64,000 nucleotides of DNA from CAWJMN01 sp963844055 (GCA_963844055.1 CAWJMN010000002.1:186001-250000); one strand, 5' to 3'; shown: positions 36,526 through 45,494, counted from the first letter of the stretch. A program made the numbers and translations. The notes: a model not told the origin generated them from the sequence alone.

Positions 36526-37254
36526 ATGGGCTTTCTGGCCGACCTCAAGATCCTCTACCACCTCACCCTGAAGCCCGTACGGGGAAAAGACCATGCTGAC
36601 CGCATGGAGAACTTTTACTCAGGCCAGGCTGACGCGTACGACGACTTTCGCAAGCGATTGCTCAAGGGACGCCAAGAGCTCTACAGCAGCATCCCATGCC
36701 CAACCGGTGGCACTTGGCTCGACATGGGGGGCGGAACAGGCTCCAACCTGGATAACCTTGGCGATCGCATTGGCGACCTCGGTAAGGTCTATGTTTTGGA
36801 CCTTTCCCATTCGCTTTTGGAGATCTGCAAAAAGCGAGTGGCAGCCAAAGGCTGGACCAACGTAGAAACCGTAGAAGCCGACGCGACCACTTTCCAGCCC
36901 TCCACAGGGCCGGTCGATGTGGTCACTTTTTCGTACTCCCTGACGATGATTCCCGACTGGTTTGCCGCGGTTGAAAACGCAATCGCGATGCTGAAACCGG
37001 GCGGATTACTGGGTGTTGTCGACTTTTACGTCTCGCGCAAGTTTCCCAGCGATGGCCTCAAACGCCATAGCTGGTTCACGCGCACATTCTGGCCGACTTG
37101 GTTTGCGATGGACAGCGTCTATCCATCCCCCGACCACGTCCCCTACCTGCATCGCCACCTTGAGCCAATCCTCTTTGAAGAACATACGGCCAAAGTTCCT
37201 TACATCCCGTTTGTAAGGACGCCGTACTACATGTTCGTTGGCAAGAAGCGATAA
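36526..37254 (+). CDS. Class I SAM-dependent methyltransferase, BtaB-like
   Basis: About 242 residues. ADRMENFYSGQADAYDDFRK is like the N-terminus of BtaB, the diacylglyceryl-homoserine N-methyltransferase of betaine-lipid synthesis. The SAM site is TWLDMGGGTGSNLDNL, followed by VYVLDLSHSLLEICKKR, ETVEADATTF and FSYSLTMIPDWFAAVENAI (motif IV/V). The C-terminus has RHLEPILFEEHTAKVPYIPF and YYMFVGKK. The BtaB role is suggested by resemblance only: no btaA is present here. Alternative: a ubiquinone/menaquinone-type methyltransferase. Start taken at MGFLADLK. It is the last plus-strand gene before rpsR. Confidence 0.8.
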   Translation: MGFLADLKILYHLTLKPVRGKDHADRMENFYSGQADAYDDFRKRLLKGRQELYSSIPCPTGGTWLDMGGGTGSNLDNLGDRIGDLGKVYVLDLSHSLLEICKKRVAAKGWTNVETVEADATTFQPSTGPVDVVTFSYSLTMIPDWFAAVENAIAMLKPGGLLGVVDFYVSRKFPSDGLKRHSWFTRTFWPTWFAMDSVYPSPDHVPYLHRHLEPILFEEHTAKVPYIPFVRTPYYMFVGKKR

Positions 37255-37311
37255 AAGCCTTCTGCCGAGCTAAGAGAAATAATATAGCGGCGAGAATTAT
37301 ATCGGCGCAGC

Positions 37312-37348
37312 AAAAACCCCAGACCATCGCCAGCGCGATCATCTGGGG
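37312..37348 (-). terminator. Terminator after rpsR
   Basis: On the minus strand CCCCAGA and TCTGGGG (plus positions 37342-37348 and 37317-37323) form a stem followed by TTTTTG. It is about 80 bp downstream of the rpsR stop codon. Confidence 0.8.
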
Positions 37349-37427
37349 CAAATACGAACATCGCAAAATGGTCATTACGGCGAAACTGCAAACCGATAGT
37401 TTGCAGTGCCAAAACAACCTCGCGGAA

Positions 37428-37709
37428 TTATTCGCCGACGTAGGGAAGCAGGCCCATGAAGCGGGCCCGTTTTACAGCCAACGAAACAGCGTGCTGCGAC
37501 ACGGCCGAGCAACCGGTCTTGCGACGGCTGACGATCTTGCCATGACGGTTGATCAGCTTCTTGAGCAGTTCAACGTCTTTATAGTCCACGAACATAGGAC
37601 GAGGACGGACGCCGTCGACAAAGATCGGATCCTTCTTCTTCGTCTTTACGCGAGCCTTTGGACGTTTGCGTGGACGGGCATCTTTTTTGTTGAAAGCTGG
37701 CTTAAACAT
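37428..37709 (-). CDS. rpsR: 30S ribosomal protein S18
   Basis: 93 residues. The S18 signature is clear in DYKDVELLKKLINRHGKIVS, RRKTGCSAVSQHAVSLAVKR and ARFMGLLPYVGE. The N-terminal basic extension (KKDARPRKRPKARVKTKKKD) is longer than in E. coli. S18 binds S6 on the platform of the small subunit. Here rpsR is a monocistronic gene with its own terminator, whereas in most bacteria it lies in the rpsF-ssb-rpsR-rplI cluster. Start at MFKPAFNKKD, the only ATG giving the family N-terminus. Confidence 0.95.
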   Translation of the reverse strand: MFKPAFNKKDARPRKRPKARVKTKKKDPIFVDGVRPRPMFVDYKDVELLKKLINRHGKIVSRRKTGCSAVSQHAVSLAVKRARFMGLLPYVGE

Positions 37710-38076
37710 GACGACCTATAGCACCATTACCAAGACGTAAACCTCTTGTTGCCAAGGACTTGCGCCCAAAAACATCAGCAAATCAAGAGAATAACTGTTT
37801 GTGGAAACCCCGAATTATACGAACTATTGACCTGTCCGCAAGCTGCTTGCCGCGTTTTCCAGTCGATCAGGCACCGATGCTAGCCTTCTGGACGGGCCTA
37901 GCCTACACCAAACCCCTAAAATGCCGGCACAACCCGTGACAGCTTCACCCTAGCCCCACTTCGTGGGTACCACCCCAGGTACCAATCTCACCCACCGATC
38001 CTTTAAACTCAGATCCAACGGCCACACGCCCCTGAAAACCACAAGCTTGTTCAAACCATTGCGATTCGAGAGCAAC

Positions 38077-39063
38077 ATGGGAAACTTCGCAGCACATTCG
38101 CATCGCTTTCGGTTTTGGCCAATTCATCAAAGCAGCCTGGCGACTGTGGCAGTGATCCTGTTTTGCGTGGCGATGATTCCTGCCACAACTTGGGGCCAGA
38201 GTCCAACAGCCAAAGTGAGCAAGGACGGCGAAGGTAAACCGACTCAAGCGACACCTTCCTTTCCACAAAAAATCGTGTGTGGAAAGATTGAAAACTTTTA
38301 TGAAGTAGCCTCGGGACTCTACAGTGGAGGATCACCCGAAACGGCAGAGGATTTTGCAGCGCTCGCAAAACGTGGCGTCACGCACATCGTTAGTGTTGAT
38401 GGCAAACCTCCGCTGTTAGAACTCGCCAAGAAGCACCATCTAAAGTACATCCATCTTCCGATTGGCTATGGTCAATTGACCGACAAGACCATGGCGCAAA
38501 TTGCTGCTTCCATGCCAAAAAACCCTAATTCTCAGGTATTTATTCACTGTCACCATGGCAAGCACCGTGGACCTGCCGCAGCGGCCATTGCTTGCCAATT
38601 CACCAAAGGCCTTTCACCAGATCAAGCCGTAGCATGGCTCAAGGTGGTTGGCACTTCGCCCGATTATCCTGGCCTGTATGAGGCTGTGCGAAACTTCTCC
38701 AAAGTCAGCAAACAGGAAATCGAAAAACAGCGTGAAGGACTAGTTGAAACGGTCTCTCCTCCACCGCTTGTCGAAGCCATGCTTCTCATTGACGAGCAAT
38801 TCGACGCGATCACCGCGGCAGCAACTCCCGGCGGTGCTCTCGCCACCGCCACCTTGCTTAAAGAGCAACTTCAAGAGTTGGCAAGAGACAAGCATTCCTC
38901 CAAGTCCGATGCGTTCGCACAGCATCTGAAAGAGGCGATCGAAGCAACCACAAGCCTGGAGAATTCTCTGCGGATCGGGGCCTCTCAGGAAATCCCAAAA
39001 GCCTTGACGGCCGTCAAAGCCACCTGCGCCCGCTGCCACCAAGCGACCCGCGACCGCCCTTAA
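38077..39063 (+). CDS. Secreted Cys-based phosphatase-like domain fused to C-terminal haem-c helical bundle
   Basis: About 328 residues. A signal peptide (ATVAVILFCVAMIPATTWGQ) precedes a dual-specificity-phosphatase-like domain with LYSGGSPETAEDFAALAKRG, VTHIVSVDGKPPLLELAKKH and the P-loop VFIHCHHGKHRGPAAAAIAC (Cys-x5-Arg intact). The last 110 residues are helical (VEAMLLIDEQFDAITAAA, LKEQLQELARDKHSSKSDAF) and end in CARCHQATRD, the single-haem site placed as in cytochrome c-prime. So a phosphatase fold and a c-type haem lie in one periplasmic protein. I recall similar layouts in other planctomycetes, all unnamed. Start at MGNFAAHSHR (RBS GAGAG); an open frame continues upstream. Function is unknown; redox-linked phosphatase is my inference. 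Confidence 0.8.
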   Translation: MGNFAAHSHRFRFWPIHQSSLATVAVILFCVAMIPATTWGQSPTAKVSKDGEGKPTQATPSFPQKIVCGKIENFYEVASGLYSGGSPETAEDFAALAKRGVTHIVSVDGKPPLLELAKKHHLKYIHLPIGYGQLTDKTMAQIAASMPKNPNSQVFIHCHHGKHRGPAAAAIACQFTKGLSPDQAVAWLKVVGTSPDYPGLYEAVRNFSKVSKQEIEKQREGLVETVSPPPLVEAMLLIDEQFDAITAAATPGGALATATLLKEQLQELARDKHSSKSDAFAQHLKEAIEATTSLENSLRIGASQEIPKALTAVKATCARCHQATRDRP

Positions 39064-39349
39064 CACCCCCTCTCATTTACTACAAAATATTGCCTTGTCC
39101 TCCATGGGAGGTAACAACGGAGCGGTTCACCCCTATTTCCGTGCGCCCACTTTGGAAAAGAAAGCTAATTCGCCCAAAATCCACTTGGATAACGCTTAGC
39201 TAGGAATTAGGCTTGAGAGAAGTTTTCCTGCCGCATACTTGGTTCATGCGGTTAGAACGGCCTTACTCGACCCTTCACTGGGTAAAAATGGGTAAGCCAT
39301 GCGGCATGGGAAACGGGGCTGCAGCAATGTGTTGAAAGGGAGCTACGGA

Positions 39350-40168
39350 ATGAAGGTGGTACTTTCGCGACGATGGATGTTGGGGCTGGTATCGGCTCTG
39401 GTGGTGACGCCTGCTCTACTTGCAGCGAAGCCAGAACGACCTGCTACACCAGCAGAACAACCCGTCGAGTTTTTTGCAGCCATTAAGGCTGGCGATATCG
39501 AAGCCCGGTTGATTCCTAAGGATTCCACCACGGGCACGGTGACGATCAAGAATAAGACAAAGCGTCCTCTCACTATCAAACTGCCTGAAGCTTTTGCTGG
39601 CGTGCCTGTGGCTGCTCAGCTTGGCGGCATGGGTGGTGGCATGGGTGGTATGGGCGGCGGCATGGGTGGTATGGGCGGTGGCGGCCAGAACCAATCCATG
39701 GGCGGTGGTATGGGTGGCGGCGGCATGGGTGGCATGGGCGGTATGGGTGGCGGCGGCATGGGCGGTGGCATGTTTAACATTGCTGCCGACAAAGCTCAAA
39801 ACCTAAAGGTCGTTGCCGTTTGTTTGGAACATGGCAAGAAGGATCCCAATGCACGGGTTCCTTACGCGATCGTTCCACTCGAGACGCACACCAAAGATCC
39901 TCATGTGCAAGAGCTCGTGAAGATGCTTGCAACCGGCAAGCTCGACCAGCACATCGCTCAAGCAGCGGTATGGCATGTTGCTAACGGTCTGTCATGGGAA
40001 GACTTGGCTGCCAAGGTAGGTGCGAAGCACTTAGACGGCACCAAAGAACCCTATTTCACGGCTGCTCAACTGGCCTCGGCACGCCAACTCGTTGCGGTTT
40101 CCGCACAACGTGTGAAGGATACCGAAGTGAAGTCTCCTGGTAAGGAAACCTCGCTAAGCCAAAAGTAA
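39350..40168 (+). CDS. Exported protein with Gly/Met-rich repeat
   Basis: About 272 residues. Start at MKVVLSRRWMLGLV, preceded by GGGAG. A signal peptide ends near LLAAKPERP. Residues 38-75 are a small beta-rich domain (FFAAIKAGDIEARLIPKDST, GTVTIKNKTKRPLTIKLPEA). Residues 88-140 are repeats of GGMGGGMGGMGG type with one QNQS break. Residues 148-250 are conserved-looking (LKVVAVCLEHGKKDPNARVP, YAIVPLETHTKDPHVQELVK, AAVWHVANGLSWEDLA). The Gly/Met linker suggests a flexible or metal-binding (Met thioether) spacer. I do not recognise a named family. The gene ends with a strong terminator at 40219. Confidence 0.78.
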   Translation: MKVVLSRRWMLGLVSALVVTPALLAAKPERPATPAEQPVEFFAAIKAGDIEARLIPKDSTTGTVTIKNKTKRPLTIKLPEAFAGVPVAAQLGGMGGGMGGMGGGMGGMGGGGQNQSMGGGMGGGGMGGMGGMGGGGMGGGMFNIAADKAQNLKVVAVCLEHGKKDPNARVPYAIVPLETHTKDPHVQELVKMLATGKLDQHIAQAAVWHVANGLSWEDLAAKVGAKHLDGTKEPYFTAAQLASARQLVAVSAQRVKDTEVKSPGKETSLSQK

Positions 40169-40218
40169 TTACTGGGCAAGCTGATCGCTTGATTGGTAGT
40201 TCGATAAATAAAAACGAC

Positions 40219-40251
40219 GCGTGCTCTTCCCTGGAAGAACACGCGTTTTTT
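40219..40251 (+). terminator. Terminator after the Gly/Met-rich exported protein gene
   Basis: GCGTGCTCTTCC (40219-40230) pairs with GGAAGAACACGC (40233-40244) apart from one mismatch; six T residues follow (40246-40251). Confidence 0.85.
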
Positions 40252-40408
40252 CGTTCTTGCTACCACGATCTGCCATGGCCTTGGCGCCGTGGACAACTTC
40301 AATTGCCCGGAAAAGGTCGGTCCGTTTTCGGCTTCGACTCTTTACATGGGCCGTAGGATTGCCCAAAATGGACCTGTCGTCGTAAGACAAGATTGGAAGA
40401 TTCATGAT

Positions 40409-40442
40409 GCGGCCTCCCCTTACTGGAGGTCGCTCTTTTTTT
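40409..40442 (+). terminator. Leader terminator just upstream of greA
   Basis: GCGGCCTCC (40409-40417) and GGAGGTCGC (40425-40433) form a 9-bp stem with one G-T wobble, followed by seven T residues. It lies only 24 bases before the greA start codon, and 158 bases after the previous terminator, so no gene fits between them. It should terminate a short RNA in the greA leader. Confidence 0.75.
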
Positions 40443-40465
40443 GCTTGTTCGGAGTTTGGTTTGCC

Positions 40466-40954
40466 ATGGATGATTACTTCCCAATGACTCGCTCCGGCTA
40501 TGAGAAACTCAAAGCCGAACTGGACCACATGGATGGCGTCGAAATGCCTGCCATCGCTGAGAAGATTGCCGAAGCTCGGGCGGAAGGTGACCTCAAAGAG
40601 AACGCCGAATACCACGCGCAGCGCGAAGCCCAGGGGATGCTGCAAGCCAAGATTAACCTGCTCCGCACAAAGGTCGCCAAGGCAACGATCATCGACCCCT
40701 CCAAGCTCCCCAAGGATCAAGTGAGCTTTGGAGCGACCGTCACGGTGCTAGACGTCGACATGGATGACCAAGAGGAATACACCCTCGTGGGCGCTGGCGA
40801 GGAAGATTACAACTGCGGCCGCATCCTGGTTACCAGTCCTTTGGGCCAGGGCCTGCTGGGGAAGAAAATTGGGGAAGTGGCCGATATCCAAGCGCCCAAG
40901 GGAACGTTCCAACTGAAGGTCATTGCGATTCGCTTCGATTACCTCGAAGGCTAA
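40466..40954 (+). CDS. greA: Transcription elongation factor GreA
   Basis: 162 residues, typical for GreA. The N-terminal coiled coil is seen in PMTRSGYEKLKAELDHM and IAEARAEGDLKENAEYHAQR, whose tip carries the acidic residues that activate RNA cleavage in backtracked RNA polymerase. The C-terminal FKBP-like domain includes VSFGATVTVLDVDMDDQEEY, RILVTSPLGQGLLGKKIGEV and LKVIAIRFDYLEG. A frame open from 40289 crosses the leader terminator; the GreA N-terminus starts at MDDYFPMT. The leader terminator suggests control by attenuation or release of a small RNA. Confidence 0.95.
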   Translation: MDDYFPMTRSGYEKLKAELDHMDGVEMPAIAEKIAEARAEGDLKENAEYHAQREAQGMLQAKINLLRTKVAKATIIDPSKLPKDQVSFGATVTVLDVDMDDQEEYTLVGAGEEDYNCGRILVTSPLGQGLLGKKIGEVADIQAPKGTFQLKVIAIRFDYLEG

Positions 40955-41305
40955 TCGCCAGTAGAAAGCACCGTGCCCACACCTCTATTGGGGCATGGCA
41001 AATAGCGACCGGCATTCTTGCTGCCGGTCGAACTAGAAAAACGGGAGTCGCTGAGCAAATACCTGTGCGGCAAACCGCTCCGCTTACTTGAGGCAATTTG
41101 TTCGCTTTCGCAAAAATAATTCGAAAGCTGCATTGCCCCAGTTTCTTCGCTCGACTATTTCTCCCACTCGCAATGCTGCACGGCAGATCTTGGTGCCTTG
41201 GACAGGATGTCTAAGCCTTCAAGATCTGGTTAGCCCGCCAAGGACGGCAGGCTCCATTCAGGATGAATGGTTTGGTGCAGATCGATCACACTGGGAGGGA
41301 TTCCG

Positions 41306-41582
41306 ATGACCGAGTTCGCAGACCCCATGGTCTTTTGGGCAATGGTTACTTTGCAACTGATTGGGCTTGCCAGCATCTTGCTCAGCACGGTTCCAGCAGT
41401 CTTGTACCAAACAAGGTTATTGCCGCGGCTTCTTCGTCGTCTGTTTGATGGTGCTGGGATTCGCAACGATCTACTCCATTGGCGCTCAAAGCAGCTACTG
41501 GGCCTGGTGTGGCACCACGTTCTCCCTGATGGCCGTCGGCGGCACCTTTGAAGGTGGCACTGTCCAAGGGACTGGCTTCTAG
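41306..41582 (+). CDS. Small two-helix membrane protein, frameshifted
   Basis: Two frames combine into one protein of about 91 residues. The first gives MTEFADPMVFWAMVTLQLIG and LASIL; the second continues SARFQQSCTKQGYCRGFF and VVCLMVLGFATIYSIGAQSS, ending FEGGTVQGTGF. Removing one base near 41380 joins them. The combined protein has an N-terminal hydrophobic helix, a Cys-containing linker and a second helix, matching a pattern I recall from small planctomycete membrane proteins (WLVTLQLxGLAS type). The GGGAGG before ATG 41306 is a good RBS. Function unknown. Its TAG overlaps the stop of a possible tiny minus-strand frame. Confidence 0.6.
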
Positions 41583-41641
41583 GCCTTCCCACCGCTGCGG
41601 CCTTCGATACGCTGTCGCAGTTCTTCTTCCTGATCCGCCAT
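41579..41641 (-). CDS. Possible 20-residue peptide gene
   Basis: A minus-strand ATG at 41641 opens MADQEEELRQRIEGRSGGKA then TAG, with GGAAAG seven bases upstream. The composition looks coding (charged helix, sensible codons), and the stop overlaps that of the convergent small membrane protein. In-frame codons continue upstream to an ATG at 41677. No family is known to me, so this is a candidate only. Confidence 0.25.
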   Translation of the reverse strand: MADQEEELRQRIEGRSGGKA

Positions 41642-42377
41642 CGGACTTCTTTCCGGTGGTGATGGCAATTGCCGCATTCGACTTCGCGGAAACTGGGCAC
41701 TCGTCGCTGAGCAAACATCCGCTCAGCCCTCTCTTTTTGCCGCAAGGTCTAGCTGACCCGAATATCTTAACGTGCGCGGCAAATGACGAAGCTTTTGCTA
41801 GGGGCTTTGCAACCCTGAACCTCGGCAAAATCGAAAAAAACCTACCAGACGGCATGACCAGCAACCGACAACTAATATCGGGGCAAGCAATTGCCCGCAC
41901 GGTTCAATTGCGCGGGGGGTACCATGCAAGACCGTGAGATCGACTTTGCCAAGCCGCACCTACTTCGTGACGGCAATCGTTTGACGAGTTGCGTTGACAG
42001 CCAAAGCCACCAGAGGTTTTGGCATTCAGACAATTCTGAAACGTGGCAAAGCCCTGCCCAACAAGACGGCCCATGTTGCAGTTTGTCATGCGTGGACAAC
42101 CTGCCTTCATGCCAAGTCCTGCAAGGATAGGTCTCAGCAGAAAACCTCTCGCGTCGCGACAGTCGTTAAACAGACAAACGCAGCCTTGAGCCGGGCGGAC
42201 CTTTACTTCCCCAAACCATTCTCGACCTATGGTGAAATGACACAAAATTTACCCTAGCTCGCTGATCGCCGCGGGATTGGCCTTAAGCCAGTCCAACGGA
42301 ACTAAAGCGGCAGAAATCAGCGGTCGGGGATAAGAGACACTACTGCCCACGCATTCAAACCTCAGGAGGGGGGATCC
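41583..42377. other. 795-bp region without a convincing gene
   Basis: Apart from the tiny minus-strand peptide frame at its left end, frames here overlap on both strands without family resemblance, signal peptides or RBS. I see no tRNA, terminator or repeat that I would defend. The BON-domain gene begins at its right end. Confidence 0.45.
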
Positions 42378-43235
42378 ATGCGACGTTACGTTTTCCGATT
42401 GGCCGTACTGGCCTTTGCTGTGATGGGCCCGATGGCGGCCTACGGCAATGACACCCAAATTGCACAACAGATCGTGCAAAAGCTGCAACAGGAGAAGAGC
42501 TCCGGCGGCCTCAAGGGATTTACCATTGATCTGCAGGTTGAAGAAGGCACGGTTTGGATGACGGGCCGCGTTGCGAATGCTGAACAGCAAGCTCGCGCCT
42601 TGGACCTAGCCCGCCGCGTTTCTGGCGTTAAGCAAGTTGTTAACGACCTAGAAATCGGTTCTGCCACGGTTGCCCAAGCTGCACCAAGCGGTGTTGCTCA
42701 ACGGATGGGTGGAGTTGCTCCAGCATCCGCGATTGAATCGGCTCGCCGTCCTTCGAATTCGGTTCTCGCCCAACGTGGTGAAATCGGATCGGGCGTTGGC
42801 AAGTCGACCTATGTCGCTACGCCAGCTCCTGCGGGCTCGCCTGCTCAAGGTGCTCCTCGCATGATGGCTCAGCCACAAGCGATTCAACAAGCTCCTGTCC
42901 CTTACACCTACGCTCGTTCGGTTCGCCAAGGCGAACCTACACCTGCTGATGGTATGGGCGGTGCTCCTGTTGCGATGCAAAGTGCTGGCAGCAATACCGC
43001 TGCTCGTTACGATCACCCATCGCTGCCAGGCTACGCTTGGCCAAGCTATGCTTCGCATCCAAACTATGCCGCTGTAACGTACCCCAAGCAGTACTCACCT
43101 ACCGCTTGGCCTTACATTGGCCCCTTCTACCCCTATCCCCAAGTACCACTGGGATGGCGGAAGGTTGAACTGGAATGGGATGACGGTTGGTGGATGCTCG
43201 ATTTCAAAGAGCGTCGCACTTGGAGCCGCAAGTAA
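42378..43235 (+). CDS. Exported BON-domain protein with conserved planctomycete C-terminus
   Basis: 285 residues, preceded by AGGAGG. The signal peptide is MRRYVFRLAVLAFAVMGPMA (cut near AYGND). Residues 25-93 form a BON domain (QQIVQKLQQEKSSGGLKGFT, IDLQVEEGTVWMTGRVAN, RRVSGVKQVVNDLEIG), a small fold thought to bind lipid or envelope polymers. A flexible Ala/Pro/Gln region follows. The last 75 residues (YAWPSYASHPNYAAVTYPKQ, PTAWPYIGPFYPYPQVPLGW, RKVELEWDDGWWMLDFKE) are aromatic-rich and, as I recall, strongly conserved in Pirellulales. I infer an envelope structural or binding protein. A terminator follows at 43401. Confidence 0.87.
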   Translation: MRRYVFRLAVLAFAVMGPMAAYGNDTQIAQQIVQKLQQEKSSGGLKGFTIDLQVEEGTVWMTGRVANAEQQARALDLARRVSGVKQVVNDLEIGSATVAQAAPSGVAQRMGGVAPASAIESARRPSNSVLAQRGEIGSGVGKSTYVATPAPAGSPAQGAPRMMAQPQAIQQAPVPYTYARSVRQGEPTPADGMGGAPVAMQSAGSNTAARYDHPSLPGYAWPSYASHPNYAAVTYPKQYSPTAWPYIGPFYPYPQVPLGWRKVELEWDDGWWMLDFKERRTWSRK

Positions 43236-43400
43236 GGTGTTGCTGGCTCAGCGAGAGCGAGAAACTTCGGGATGTTGATTGCAGAACACCTGCCAACACC
43301 CTCCGACGGAAAGACTGGTGCAACTTCATCACCGTTGCACCACCTCTCCCGACCTCGAAGCAAACTCCTCTGGCAGAATGCCGAATATCCAGTCTGCTAA

Positions 43401-43442
43401 AATCCTTCGCAGGAACCCAAAAGTCCTGCGGAGGATTTTTTT
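43401..43442. terminator. Bidirectional terminator between BON gene and small lipoprotein gene
   Basis: AATCCTTCGCAGGA (43401-43414) pairs with TCCTGCGGAGGATT (43424-43437) with one mismatch. A T7 run follows on the plus strand; on the minus strand ATTTTA follows the stem. It can serve both convergent genes. Confidence 0.8.
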
Positions 43443-43481
43443 ATTTCTTGTCGCGACCAACCCATCGCGATCAGGCGCAGC

Positions 43482-43679
43482 CTAGAAGCCGCCAAGATTC
43501 TTTTCGATCTGCTCCGATCGGCGGTCTGTAAAAAAGCCGCTCGACTTCGCTTCGCCGCTGCTGCCGCGCATACCACCGAGCGATTGGTTCCATTGCGGAA
43601 AGCCCGCCCCCTTATAGCGCTCGCAGCCCGCGCACAGCATTAGGCTACACGCCAATAAACCAGCGCCCCAAAGCTTCAT
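43482..43679 (-). CDS. Small lipoprotein
   Basis: 65 residues. MKLWGAGLLACSLMLCAGC is a lipoprotein signal with lipobox LCAGC, so the mature protein begins at Cys and is attached to a membrane. GGAAG lies five bases before the ATG at 43679. The short mature part (YKGAGFPQWNQSLGGMRGSS) ends with SGFFTDRRSEQIEKNLGGF, a C-terminal motif I recall from small planctomycete lipoproteins. Longer in-frame starts upstream would bury the signal peptide and are unlikely. Function unknown. Confidence 0.7.
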   Translation of the reverse strand: MKLWGAGLLACSLMLCAGCERYKGAGFPQWNQSLGGMRGSSGEAKSSGFFTDRRSEQIEKNLGGF

Positions 43680-44018
43680 AGCGCTTCCACGACGTTCCCT
43701 GGACGATTGCTTCAATTGTCTTGCCATCGGACCACCATCCCTCACACCCACGTCACGTACCCTCTGGCCTCGCCACAGGCGACGCTGCCCAGGACACACG
43801 GCCGGATATTCGCAAAAGCCCGCCCCTGCGCCCAGATTAACTTCCACCACCCCTCTAAATAACGGGTTTATGGGCAACTGCAATTTGCGTGGGCCTGAAA
43901 ACACGATAAGATAACGAGTGGCTGATGCGTTTACCTGACTGGGGCTTAAGTGCCTCGTTGGCGAGCGAATCCCGCCACTCCCCGCCAAAAGCTTCCCACC
44001 TTAGCACTGTTCCTACCT

Positions 44019-45447
44019 ATGCAGCGCCATAACTACAGCCTGCCTTGCGCGAACTTTCGCATCCAAGCCGGCATGAATCGCCGTGGAGCTTTGGTCGCGG
44101 GTGCCGCAGGCTTCATGGGGCTTTCGCTCAGCAAGCCTACTAGCTGCCCAGCAATCCCAAGCTGGCGAGACGAAGGCGATCCCTTCCTCCAGTCGTTCAG
44201 GCTTCGGCAAAGCCAAGCGTTGCATCTTTTTACTGATGTGGGGCGGACCAAGCCAGCTCGACACCTTTGATATGAAGCCCAACGCTCCCGAAAATGTTCG
44301 CGGAGCGTTTAAGCCTGTTTCTACCAATGTTCCGGGCCTTCAGATTTGTGAGCACTTTCAAAAACTGACGTCGCATGCCGACAAACTGGCCGTCGTTCGT
44401 TCACTTTCACATACGGACCCTGCGCACCTTTCCAGCGGCCACACGGCCGTGACGGGACATCTTGCTCCGACGCCGCGTAGTGATGATGTGCCTCCCAGCG
44501 CCAAAGATTCACCGCACCTGGGTGCGCTGGCGATGCGGTACATGTCCGCCCCCAACAACCTGCCCACTTCGGTGATCCTTCCTTGGAAGGCTTATCATCC
44601 GGGCGCACCGGGAGGTCAAGCTCCTGGTCAACATGGTGGCTGGCTAGGACCTACCTACGATCCACTGCTGGCCAGTGGTGACCCCAATCAGCCCAATTGG
44701 CGGATTCCTGCGTTGGAACTTGCCAGTGGCATCACACCACAACTGCTTGACAATCGTTTTGCATTGCTGAAGTCGCTTGATGCCCAGCGCACCATGCTGG
44801 AACAATCCGCCAATGCCCGGCGTCTGGATGGCCAACAGCATCAAGCTATTCGTCTACTCAGCTCTCCCGAAGTTCGAACTGCCTTTGACCTTGCAGCAGA
44901 GCCGGATGCAATTCGTGATCGCTACGGACGCAACACGCACGGGCAGTGCGTCCTTTTGGCGCGTCGCTTAGCAGAATCTGGCGTGCCGCTAATTACCGTC
45001 AACTGGCACAATGATGGCAAGAACTTTTGGGATACGCATGGCGACAACTTCAATCGCCTTAAAAATGAATTGATCCCTGCTGCAGATATGGCGCTGTCCG
45101 CATTGCTGGAAGATTTAGCCAGTCGTGGAATGCTGGAAGACACGCTGATTGCCTGGGTAGGTGAATTCGGTCGCCGTCCACAAATCACCGCTGCCAATTC
45201 CGGGCGCGAGCATTGGCCCTTCTGTTATTCCGGATTGCTGGCGGGTGGTGGAATCGCAGGAGGCGCTGTTTATGGCGCCAGCGATAATATTGCAGCCTAT
45301 CCCACACAGAATCCAACATCGCCCCAAGACTTTGTGGCCACCGTGCTGCATGCCTTGGGCATCCATCAAGACTCGGTTCTCCATGATCGGTCAGGACGTC
45401 CCCACAACGTTTATGGCGGCCGGCCAATGGACAGTTTGTTTACCTAG
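44019..45447 (+). CDS. DUF1501 Tat-exported protein, frameshifted near the signal peptide
   Basis: The N-terminus (MNRRGALVAGAAGFMGLSLS, a Tat-like signal) and the body lie in different frames; removing one A at 44133-44134 joins them as LSLSSLLAAQQSQAGETKA. The 475-residue product has DUF1501 hallmarks: GKAKRCIFLLMWGGPSQLDT, FDMKPNAPENVRGAFKP, VVRSLSHTDPAHLSSGHTAV, GQCVLLARRLAESGVPLITV, NFWDTHGDNFNRLKNELIPA and LIAWVGEFGRRPQI. The fold is sulfatase/alkaline-phosphatase-like. The family is expanded in Planctomycetes and usually accompanies DUF1549/DUF1553 proteins, absent here. The next gene, 47 bp on, is a paralogue. Substrate unknown. Confidence 0.82.
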
Positions 45448-45494
45448 TGAAACCCATGGGTCGAAATCGATCCACCTAAAACCTCCTCTCCCCC

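Noticed and set aside
41548..41937. 129-residue plus-strand frame after the small membrane protein
   Set aside because: It continues in the wrong frame past the membrane-protein stop, has no family likeness and low-complexity content.
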